From contig JAVBTY010000110.1 of NCBI GenBank assembly GCA_031555955.1, positions 1 through 5,638 on the forward strand: a stretch of DNA of 5,638 nt, written 5' to 3'. This document shows, in pieces, positions 1 through 5,479 of the stretch; the first letter of the stretch is position 1, and each line of letters starts with the position of its first letter. Under the pieces are notes generated by a model. That model was not told where the DNA came from. It did not search any database and saw only the letters and a list, made by a program, of their open reading frames with translations. The position numbers and the translations under genes were made by a program. Origin of the DNA: Azoarcus sp031555955. GTDB taxonomy: Bacteria; Pseudomonadota; Gammaproteobacteria; Burkholderiales; Rhodocyclaceae.

Positions 1-1
1 G

Positions 2-619
2 ACCGACGCGGAAACCATGGAAGTGGTGGAAATGGTGCTGGGCGGGCAGGTGAACAAGGAGATCGTGAACCTGATCAACCAGCACGGCGGCAAGGCGGTG
101 GGCCTGACCGGCAAGGATGCCGGTTTCATCCGCGCGAAAAAGCTGCTGATGCAGAAGCAGGACGCGCCGCCGGGGGACGTGGTCGATGTCGGACAGGTCG
201 GGGAGGTCACGCAGATCGACCCCAGCCTGATCGCGTTTCTCGACAGCGGCGATTTCATTCCCGTCATCGCGCCGATTGGCGTGGGCGAAGCGGGGGAAAC
301 CTACAACATCAATGCCGATGTGGTGGCCGGCAAGCTGGCGGAAATACTCAAGGCGGAAAAACTGATGCTGCTCACCAATACCCCGGGAGTGCTGGACAAG
401 GCGGGCAATCTGCTCACCGGCCTGACGCCGCAGCAGATCGACGGCCTGGTGGCGGATGGCACGCTGTCGGGCGGCATGCTGCCGAAGATCGGTTCGGCGC
501 TGGATGCCGCGCGCAGTGGGGTGAAGTCGGTGCACATCATCGACGGCCGCGTGGAGCACTGCCTGCTGCTCGAAATCCTGACCGACCACGGCGTCGGCAC
601 GATGATAAAAAGCCGGTAG
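2..619 (+). CDS. argB: Acetylglutamate kinase, 5'-truncated by window edge
   Basis: ArgB phosphorylates N-acetyl-L-glutamate with ATP, the second step of arginine biosynthesis, in the cytoplasm. The reading frame is open from base 2, so 205 residues of the C-terminal part are visible. Family members are near 300 residues, so roughly the first 90 are missing. The amino acid kinase fold is recognisable from GLTGKDAGFIRAKKL, the VGEVTQIDP segment, FIPVIAPIGVG, and YNINADVVAGKLAEILKAEK, followed by LTNTPGVLD. The tail has the GGMLPKIGSALDAARSGV stretch (ATP/arginine-side region) and HIIDGRVEHCLLLEILTDHG, all typical of bacterial ArgB. The ATG at 17 is internal, not the true start. The gene ends in TAG and is followed by a hairpin terminator about 120 bases downstream, so it appears to be transcribed separately from the next gene. 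No defect is seen in the visible part. The assignment is firm. Confidence 0.96.
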   Translation, partial: TDAETMEVVEMVLGGQVNKEIVNLINQHGGKAVGLTGKDAGFIRAKKLLMQKQDAPPGDVVDVGQVGEVTQIDPSLIAFLDSGDFIPVIAPIGVGEAGETYNINADVVAGKLAEILKAEKLMLLTNTPGVLDKAGNLLTGLTPQQIDGLVADGTLSGGMLPKIGSALDAARSGVKSVHIIDGRVEHCLLLEILTDHGVGTMIKSR

Positions 620-740
620 CGGTTACGCTTGGGGCCAGGCGATTGGCACTGGGGATGGGATCGCACGGGGAACGGCGGCCTGAGCCGGTGCTTCGGACGC
701 CTGAACGCCTGCTCGGCGCGCTAGCGGTGGTGGTGGCGAT

Positions 741-772
741 CCGCCCTGTCCAGTCAGGGCGGTTATTCCTTA
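741..772 (+). terminator. Rho-independent terminator downstream of argB
   Basis: A perfect 8-bp stem CCGCCCTG (741-748) / CAGGGCGG (755-762) encloses a 6-base loop and is followed by a T-rich run (TTATTCCTT). The stem is GC-rich and the U-tract is imperfect. It lies about 120 bases after the argB stop, and no other gene is seen between, so it most likely ends argB transcription. Confidence 0.65.
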
Positions 773-918
773 TGGATGGCAGGTGACGGATTCTGGCGGC
801 GTGGCTGCTGGGGCCGCCGCCGGGGTCAAGTATTGCAAAGCCGTGCCGTTAACGCGGTCAAGAACCGTCAACACAATGATTCTGGCATCGCTGGCCCCCT
901 TGCGTGCCTGCATGTGTG

Positions 919-950
919 CTTATGTATTTGTTTATCACGTACTTATGCAT
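919..950 (+). promoter_or_regulatory. AT-rich leader patch with imperfect direct repeat, candidate control region
   Basis: CTTATGTAT (919-927) and CTTATGCAT (942-950) match at 8 of 9 bases, 23 bases apart. Both lie in a short AT-rich patch inside GC-rich DNA, about 85-115 bases upstream of the start codon at 1034. TTGCGT (900-905) could be a -35 element, but no -10 at a normal distance matches well, so the promoter itself is not resolved. The position fits a promoter or regulator-binding region for the 276-residue gene. Confidence 0.3.
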
Positions 951-1033
951 GCTGCCCGTGGCGGAGCGCCTGGGCGCAGCCGCTTCGTTTTGCCGGAACT
1001 TCCAGGCCGCATAACCTTCATAAGGGTGAGGCG

Positions 1034-1864
1034 ATGAAAATCGACGCACAAGGCCCATCCTCGTTTTCGCAAACGCTACGGCAGTTGAACGAGTCCAGGA
1101 AGGACCGCCTGAAGCAGATGGCCGCGCGGCAGGAAGTGGAAATGCGATCGGCCCTCGAAACGGTGCGGAACATGCCGAGCGCCGCCGAAACACGCAAGGC
1201 GGCGGCGCGGGAGCGCATGGCCCAGTTGAAAAGCCAGCTGGAAGCCTTGTTGAAATACCCCGTGGGTAGCGTCAGTCCGCGATTCATTGCCCAACTGGCG
1301 AAAGAACTGAAGAGCCTGGTCGCGCAGTACGGGGGCACGGGTGTTTCCATACCGTCGGAGTCCTCGGCCACGGCGGCGTCGCAGCCGGATGCGGATGCCG
1401 CTCAGGACGCCTCTGCCGCCGATGGGGCTGCCGCGGAAGATGCTGCCGCGCCCACCGAGGCGGAAATTCAGGGCGCGCTCGCGGCGGCTTCTGCGGCGAC
1501 TGCGGCCACCACCGATTCGAAGGCTGCGGCCGACGGCAAGGCGGAAGCACGGGATTCGCCCGCAATGCCGGAGCGCGCGCACGCCAGGGCGGCGGGAAAC
1601 GCCGCCGACAAGGAGTTTTTCGAGGAAGCCAAAAAACTGGCCAAAATCATCAAGGCGCTGCTGACAAAAAGCAAGGAAGCGGACGCGGAGGACGTAAAGA
1701 AGGCGAAGAAGGCGATCGAGGACATGGACGAAACCATCCGCAAGGTCGAGTCGAATGTCATGGATGGGGAGCCGTCCCGCCTCGAGATTTCCTATGATCC
1801 AGGCGGCGCTTCGGTTTCGGAGGGCGCCGGGGCTGTCGCCACCGTCATTTCGGCCTATGCCTGA
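1034..1864 (+). CDS. Hypothetical Ala/Lys-rich helical protein, 276 aa
   Basis: I do not recognise this protein. The ATG at 1034 was chosen because AAGGG (1022-1026) sits 7 bases upstream and because composition changes sharply there; the in-frame extension to 776 looks non-coding. Three parts are visible. Residues 10-100 are strongly charged and probably helical or coiled-coil, with a heptad-like segment (MAQLKSQLEALLKYP) and a second helix RFIAQLAKELKSLVAQYG. Residues 105-190 are a low-complexity Ala/Asp/Ser linker, probably disordered. Residues 191-245 form a Lys/Glu helix pair (KKLAKIIKALL, then VKKAKKAIEDMDETIRKVES). The tail (about 246-276) is Gly/Ala/Ser-rich. It has no Cys or Trp, no signal peptide and no membrane segment, so it is probably cytoplasmic. 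It stands alone, with a terminator before it and a convergent gene after it. A structural, scaffold or secreted-substrate role is possible, but nothing in the sequence decides this. Confidence 0.8.
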   Translation: MKIDAQGPSSFSQTLRQLNESRKDRLKQMAARQEVEMRSALETVRNMPSAAETRKAAARERMAQLKSQLEALLKYPVGSVSPRFIAQLAKELKSLVAQYGGTGVSIPSESSATAASQPDADAAQDASAADGAAAEDAAAPTEAEIQGALAAASAATAATTDSKAAADGKAEARDSPAMPERAHARAAGNAADKEFFEEAKKLAKIIKALLTKSKEADAEDVKKAKKAIEDMDETIRKVESNVMDGEPSRLEISYDPGGASVSEGAGAVATVISAYA

Positions 1865-1945
1865 TTGTTGGCTTCGTTTGACCACGCAGGGGCCACGCAC
1901 GCCCGGATCAGGCGGGAAAGGGATCGCGGGGCGGTTGTACAGGAC

Positions 1946-1966
1946 GCTCCAGCCCGGAGCTGCTTT
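1946..1966 (+). terminator. Weak terminator candidate for the 276-residue gene
   Basis: GCTCC (1946-1950) and GGAGC (1956-1960) form a 5-bp stem with a 5-base loop, followed by TGCTTTT. It lies about 80 bases after the TGA at 1862-1864. The stem is short and the U-tract is only four, so the stronger hairpin at 1987-2008 may serve this strand as well. Confidence 0.3.
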
Positions 1967-1979
1967 TGCCGGTACAGCC

Positions 1980-2008
1980 AAAAAAGAGCGGGCCGTACCG
2001 CGCCCGCT
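1980..2008 (-). terminator. Rho-independent terminator of the TPR gene
   Basis: On the minus strand AGCGGGC (2008-2002) pairs with GCCCGCT (1993-1987) around an 8-base loop. One C follows, then six T (complement of the A run at 1980-1985). The stem begins 12 bases after the stop of the TPR gene. It is a classical strong terminator in this direction. Read on the plus strand the same stem is followed only by TT, so it would work poorly for the gene at 1034-1864. Confidence 0.8.
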
Positions 2009-2019
2009 TTACGCGCTGT

Positions 2020-2679
2020 TCATTGTTCCTGCATGGTGGGGACGGTGGGCGGAGCGGGCTCACGCCACGCGCCCGCCTTGACCAGGCGGTTGCGCAGGCC
2101 GGGCAGGGGAAAGCCCAGTTCATAGGCCCGCCACGCGCTTTCAAGCGCCTTTTCGTTGTTCTTCATGCCCAGATACGCCAGCCCGAGGTTGTACCAGGTG
2201 CTGGAATTGCCCTCGTCCTGCGCGGCGGAGGCCTCCAGCTGGCGCGCGGCTTTTTCGTGTTCGCCGCGCTTGATCAGGTAGACGCCGTAGGCGGTTTTCA
2301 CCATCGCATCGTCCGGGGTAAAGCGTATTCCGCGCTCGAACCAGCATTCCACGGTGTAGATCGTGCCGTCGGGCGGGTTCTTCTTTGTTTTGATCGACCA
2401 GTCCGCCATGGTGACCAGCGCATTGACGTGGTTCGGAAACACCCGCAGGGTATAGGCCACGTCCCCGGCAAGCGTGCCGGTATTACCCCTTTGCAGCTGG
2501 CGGATTTCCTCGGTGTAATGGCGTCGCTCGACCATCTCCTTATATTTTTTATGGTCGCCGCGGTAATCCCATGGGCCGGTTGCGTTGGTGAAGGGATCGC
2601 CGCAGTCCGGCGCTGCGGCCGCGTGGGCCGCCGCCAGAGACAGCGCGACGGGGAGCCAGACAAGGATATTGCGGCGCAT
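2020..2679 (-). CDS. Secreted (periplasmic) tetratricopeptide-repeat protein, 219 aa
   Basis: This is an exported helical-repeat protein, probably a protein-interaction scaffold in the periplasm; no enzymatic motif is seen. The start at 2679 is fixed by AGGAG (2690-2686 on this strand), 6 bases before the ATG, and by a signal peptide directly after it: MRRN, a hydrophobic core LVWLPVALSLAAA, and a likely cleavage site in AHAAAA near residues 20-23. The mature part starts PDCGDP. Residues 121-152 (DDAMVKTAYGVYLIKRGEHEKAARQLEASAAQ region) and 157-190 (TWYNLGLAYLGMKNNEKALE, then AYELGFPLPGL) are good TPR units. FPNHVNAL (81-88) and VECWFERGIRFTPDD (110-124) suggest an earlier, degenerate repeat. 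Cys26 and Cys112 are the only cysteines, so a disulfide is possible. The tail is Pro-rich. The pattern matches, from memory, a conserved family of betaproteobacterial TPR proteins of unknown role. The gene diverges from the glycan operon, so a part in that pathway is only a guess. Confidence 0.9.
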   Translation of the reverse strand: MRRNILVWLPVALSLAAAHAAAAPDCGDPFTNATGPWDYRGDHKKYKEMVERRHYTEEIRQLQRGNTGTLAGDVAYTLRVFPNHVNALVTMADWSIKTKKNPPDGTIYTVECWFERGIRFTPDDAMVKTAYGVYLIKRGEHEKAARQLEASAAQDEGNSSTWYNLGLAYLGMKNNEKALESAWRAYELGFPLPGLRNRLVKAGAWREPAPPTVPTMQEQ

Positions 2680-2699
2680 GGCGGTCTCCTCTTGCAGAT

Positions 2700-2735
2700 G
2701 CAGTTTCTTTCGATGATAGCCGCAGTCGCTTTCGA
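2700..2735 (-). promoter_or_regulatory. Candidate promoter of the TPR gene flanked by a direct repeat
   Basis: On the minus strand TATCAT (2718-2713) matches the -10 consensus at 5 of 6 bases and lies about 34 bases before the start codon; no good -35 is seen. Two copies of TCGAAAGNNACTGC (2735-2722 and 2713-2700) match at 12 of 14 bases and are 22 bases apart, about two helical turns. One copy covers the spacer just upstream of the -10, the other begins at its last base. That placement would suit a repressor, which is inference only. Confidence 0.4.
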
Positions 2736-2834
2736 CAGGCGGTCTGCAGCGGGCTATCCGGAACACCGGAAGCCAGCCGTGCGGAATCTGGCAGCCATCA
2801 ACGGGACGCCATCCCGGGCGGCGGGGCGGGCGGG

Positions 2835-2840
2835 TACAAT
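2835..2840 (+). promoter_or_regulatory. Candidate -10 element of the glycan operon (TACAAT)
   Basis: TACAAT (2835-2840) matches the sigma-70 -10 consensus at 5 of 6 bases and stands out in a G/C-only neighbourhood, 40 bases before the glycosyltransferase start. This would put the transcript start near 2847. The -35 position (about 2812-2817) reads TCCCGG and does not match, so the promoter may need an activator or be weak. GGAG at 2871-2874 is the ribosome site, 6 bases before the ATG at 2881. Confidence 0.45.
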
Positions 2841-2880
2841 CGCGCGGCCAGATTTTCCGTGAGAGGCTGCGGAGCACATC

Positions 2881-4098
2881 ATGAATAATCCTCCGCCCCG
2901 GGTGGTTGTATATACCCGTGTTTACCCTAATGCCGCCCAGCCCAACTATGGGTTGTTCGTGCGCGAGCGCATGCGCCGCGTCGCGGCGGAAGTCGAACTC
3001 GTGGTGGTCGCGCCCGTGCCCTGGTTTCCGTTCCAGGGCCTGTTGCGGCGTTTTCGCCCGCATTTTCGCCCCTGGGTGCCGGAGTTTGAGGAGCAGAACG
3101 GCGTGCGCGTCTATCACCCGCGCTTTTTCTGCTTTCCCGGCATTTTCAAGTGGACCGATGCGTGGTTTCAGGCGCTCGGCAGTTTCGCGTTTATGCGCCG
3201 CCTGAAACGGGAATTCGGCTTCAACGTGATCGACTCCCACTTTGTCTATCCCGATGGCGCGGCGGCCCGCCTGCTGGCGCGCTGGCTCAGGGTGCCCTAC
3301 ACCATCACGCTGCGCGGCAGCCTGCTGCGCTTTGGCGTCAGCGCTTCGCTGCGCCGCCAGACCGGGCGGGCCATGAGCGAGGCGGCGCGGGTATTTTCCG
3401 TGGCGGACTCGCTGCGTCAGGATGCGATTTCCTGGGGGCAGGCGGCGGACCACGTGGAAGTGGTCGGCAACGGCGTCGACCTCGACCGCTTCCGGCCTGA
3501 GGATAAAACCCTCAGCCGCCGCCGTTTCGGCCTGCCAGCCGACGCGCGCTTGCTGGTTTCGGTGGGCGGGCTGACCGAGCGCAAGGGCTTTCACCGCGTT
3601 ATCGAAGTGTTGCCGCAACTGCGCGAAAGCCACGGCGACATTCACTTCGCCATTGCCGGCGGCGCCAGCCCGGAAGGTAACAACCGCGCCGAGCTGGAGG
3701 CGCAGATCGCGCGGCTCGGCCTGGGCGACTGCGTCCACCTGCTCGGCCCGGTGTCGCCGGATGATCTGCGCTTTGTCTATTCGGCGGGTGATGTGTTCGC
3801 GCTCGCCACCCGTTTCGAGGGCTGGGCCAATGTTTTTCTCGAAGCGTCCGCGTGCGGTCTGCCCATCGTGACCACGCGGGTGGGCGGCAATGCCGAGGTC
3901 GTCAGTTCCGAAGACGTCGGCCTGCTTGTGCCTTATGGCGATAGCGATGCGCTGTTGCAGGCGTTGCGCGCGGCATTCAGCCGCGCCTGGAACCGCGATG
4001 CGATTCTCGAACACGCGCGCCGCAACGCATGGCAGACACGCATCCCCCGGCTGGTCGAGGCCTTTCAGGCGATTGTCGATAAAGCCCTGCGCCGATGA
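2881..4098 (+). CDS. Glycosyltransferase, GT4 family (GT-B fold), 405 aa
   Basis: This predicted retaining sugar transferase moves a sugar from a nucleotide donor onto a growing, probably lipid-linked, glycan at the cytoplasmic face of the inner membrane. The N-terminal acceptor domain (about 1-200) starts RVVVYTRVYPNAAQPNYGLFVRER in two parts: strand-turn at 7-13, then the G24-rich loop. It also has DSHFVYPDGAAA (118-129), common in this family. The hinge carries VVGNGVDLDRFRP (194-206). The C-terminal donor domain has SVGGLTERKGF (227-237) with the phosphate-contacting R234/K235. It also has the family's E-x7-E motif, E313 and E321, in RFEGWANVFLEASACGLP, followed by TTRVGGNAEVV. Length is normal for GT4. 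The start at 2881 is supported by GGAG 6 bases upstream. The stop overlaps the next gene's start (ATGA), so the two are translationally coupled. Donor and acceptor cannot be read from the sequence; TuaC-like or other EPS transferases are the nearest analogues I can name. Confidence 0.93.
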   Translation: MNNPPPRVVVYTRVYPNAAQPNYGLFVRERMRRVAAEVELVVVAPVPWFPFQGLLRRFRPHFRPWVPEFEEQNGVRVYHPRFFCFPGIFKWTDAWFQALGSFAFMRRLKREFGFNVIDSHFVYPDGAAARLLARWLRVPYTITLRGSLLRFGVSASLRRQTGRAMSEAARVFSVADSLRQDAISWGQAADHVEVVGNGVDLDRFRPEDKTLSRRRFGLPADARLLVSVGGLTERKGFHRVIEVLPQLRESHGDIHFAIAGGASPEGNNRAELEAQIARLGLGDCVHLLGPVSPDDLRFVYSAGDVFALATRFEGWANVFLEASACGLPIVTTRVGGNAEVVSSEDVGLLVPYGDSDALLQALRAAFSRAWNRDAILEHARRNAWQTRIPRLVEAFQAIVDKALRR

Positions 4099-5474
4099 GC
4101 CTATACACCCGCTTTGCCTCGCGCATCCTGTTCCCGCTCCACGAGCGGCTGAAAAAGCACGACACCGGCGCCATACTCGCGCGCCTCGAACGCAGCCAGT
4201 GGCAAGCCCCGGAGCAGATCCGCGCGGCGCAGCTGGCCGATCTGCGCACGCTCGTCGATGCCGTCGGCCAGCGCGTGCCCTACTACCGCGAGCTGTTCCA
4301 GCGCCTCGGCGTGCGCGGCGCGGACTTCCGCGATCCTGGCGACCTCGCCCGCCTGCCCGTGGTGGATAAAGCGCTGATTCGCCGGCACATGGCGGAATGG
4401 GCCGCCGAGGGTGCGCAGAACGTCGCCTGGAACCAGACCAGCGGCTCGTCGGGCGAGCCGCTGCGTTTTCTGCTCGGACGCCACCGCACCAGTTTCGATA
4501 TCGCGGCCAAATGGCGCGCGATGCGCTGGTGGAACGTCGATATCGGCGATGCGGAAATGGTGCTGTGGGGCTCGTCGATCGAACATGGCGCGCAGGATGG
4601 CTTGCGCGCCGTGCGCGACCGCCTGTTCCGTTCCCGCCTGATTCCCACGCACGACCTCACGCCCGCGCGCATGGACGCGGTCCTGGCCGAATTCCGCGCC
4701 TTCCGCCCGCGCATGCTGTTCGGTTATCCGTCGGCGCTGTCGCGCCTGGCTTTCCACGCCAGGGCCGCGAACAGGCGCATGGACGATCTCGGCATTCGTG
4801 TCGCCTTCTGCACCTCGGAAGTGCTGCGCCCGGAGTGGCGCGAGGTCATCGGTTCCGTCTTCGGCTGCGGCGTGGCCAACGAATACGGCGCGCGCGATGC
4901 CGGTTTCATCGCCCGCGAATGCCCGGCCGGCGGCCTGCACATCACCGCCGAGGAAGTCATCGTGGAGGTGGTCGACGACGCCGGCCAGCCGCTGCCGGCG
5001 GGCGAGGAGGGCGACATCGTCGTCACCAACCTGGCCGGGCCGGAATTCCCCTTCATCCGTTACCGCACCGGCGACCGCGGCGCGCTTTCGTCCACGGCCT
5101 GCTCCTGCGGGCGCGGCCTGCCACTGCTGGCGAGCGTCGCCGGCAGGGCCAACGACGGCCTCATCGCCACCAGTGGCGCCTGGGTCCACGGCAGCGCCCT
5201 CAATCATCTGATGCGCGAAGTGCCGGGGCTGGAAGCCTACCGCATCGTTCAGGAAACGCGCGGCCTTGTCCGTGTGCTGCTGTGCCTGGACCACGTGGAG
5301 CCGGCGCTGACGGAACGGCTTGCCGCCGCGTTTCGGCAACGCCTCGGCGCCGACATGGAAGTGCGCATCGAAACCGTGGCGGAAATTCCGCCGCTGGCGA
5401 ACGGCAAGTTCCGCCATGTTGTCTGTCTCGTCGATACACCCGCCGCAACTGCCGCCGAAGAAGCGAACCGGTAA
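4095..5474 (+). CDS. PaaK/CapK-like adenylate-forming enzyme (phenylacetate-CoA ligase family, COG1541), 459 aa
   Basis: The family activates a carboxylic acid with ATP to an acyl-AMP and usually passes it to CoA. Visible motifs are the phosphate loop QTSGSSGEPLRF (114-125), CTSEVLRPEW (239-248), and the adenine/acid-site motif NEYGARDAG (262-270), where PaaK proper has a YG-x-TE type sequence. Further on are FPFIRYRTGDRG (318-329) with the ribose-binding Asp, a Cys pair in CSCGRGLP (336-343), the hinge GRANDGL (350-356), and NGKFRH (436-441) with the candidate catalytic Lys438. All core residues seem present, so it is probably active. Length is near the roughly 430-460 typical of the family. 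The start overlaps the glycosyltransferase stop by ATGA and has no own ribosome site, so translation is coupled. Between a sugar transferase and a glycan deacetylase, phenylacetate breakdown is unlikely; activation of an acyl or aryl acid for glycan decoration is my inference. The substrate is unknown. Confidence 0.9.
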   Translation: MSLYTRFASRILFPLHERLKKHDTGAILARLERSQWQAPEQIRAAQLADLRTLVDAVGQRVPYYRELFQRLGVRGADFRDPGDLARLPVVDKALIRRHMAEWAAEGAQNVAWNQTSGSSGEPLRFLLGRHRTSFDIAAKWRAMRWWNVDIGDAEMVLWGSSIEHGAQDGLRAVRDRLFRSRLIPTHDLTPARMDAVLAEFRAFRPRMLFGYPSALSRLAFHARAANRRMDDLGIRVAFCTSEVLRPEWREVIGSVFGCGVANEYGARDAGFIARECPAGGLHITAEEVIVEVVDDAGQPLPAGEEGDIVVTNLAGPEFPFIRYRTGDRGALSSTACSCGRGLPLLASVAGRANDGLIATSGAWVHGSALNHLMREVPGLEAYRIVQETRGLVRVLLCLDHVEPALTERLAAAFRQRLGADMEVRIETVAEIPPLANGKFRHVVCLVDTPAATAAEEANR

Positions 5475-5479
5475 CCGCC

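Larger units (their letters stand above)
620..1033. other. Gene-free region between argB and the 276-residue gene
   Basis: About 410 bases without a convincing gene. The first 120 bases show nothing I can name. The argB terminator sits at 741-762. The open frame that continues upstream from the 1034 gene to 776 encodes a Cys-rich, compositionally unrelated peptide and has no ribosome site, so I treat it as non-coding. The last part (about 911-950) is clearly more AT-rich than its surroundings and probably holds the promoter and leader of the next gene. A palindrome CGTTAACG lies at 847-854, and GGTCAAG occurs twice (824-830 and 856-862). I cannot assign a role to either. Confidence 0.6.

Noticed and set aside
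880..910. Possible sigma-54 promoter (TGGC followed by TTGC)
   Set aside because: The GG to GC distance does not fit the fixed -24/-12 spacing.
914..940. CRP/FNR-like site in the AT-rich leader
   Set aside because: The half-sites match only in part and the spacing is wrong by one base.
776..1033. 86-codon in-frame extension upstream of the gene at 1034
   Set aside because: No ribosome site, Cys-rich and compositionally unlike the downstream protein; a good ribosome site precedes the ATG at 1034.
1370..1570. Tandem repeat in the Ala-rich linker
   Set aside because: The Ala/Asp runs are low complexity at protein level, but I see no regular repeated DNA unit.
1076..1981. 301-codon minus-strand open frame
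   Set aside because: Arg/Gly-rich antisense shadow of the 276-residue gene, without a ribosome site or recognisable domain. The plus-strand frame has the ribosome site and sensible helical composition, so it is preferred.
1966..2862. 298-codon plus-strand open frame over the TPR gene
   Set aside because: Antisense to a gene with signal peptide and TPR motifs; no ribosome site or domain.
2680..4014. Long minus-strand open frame continuous with the TPR gene (664 codons in all)
   Set aside because: It runs antisense to the well-supported glycosyltransferase. The signal peptide and AGGAG ribosome site place the true start at 2679.
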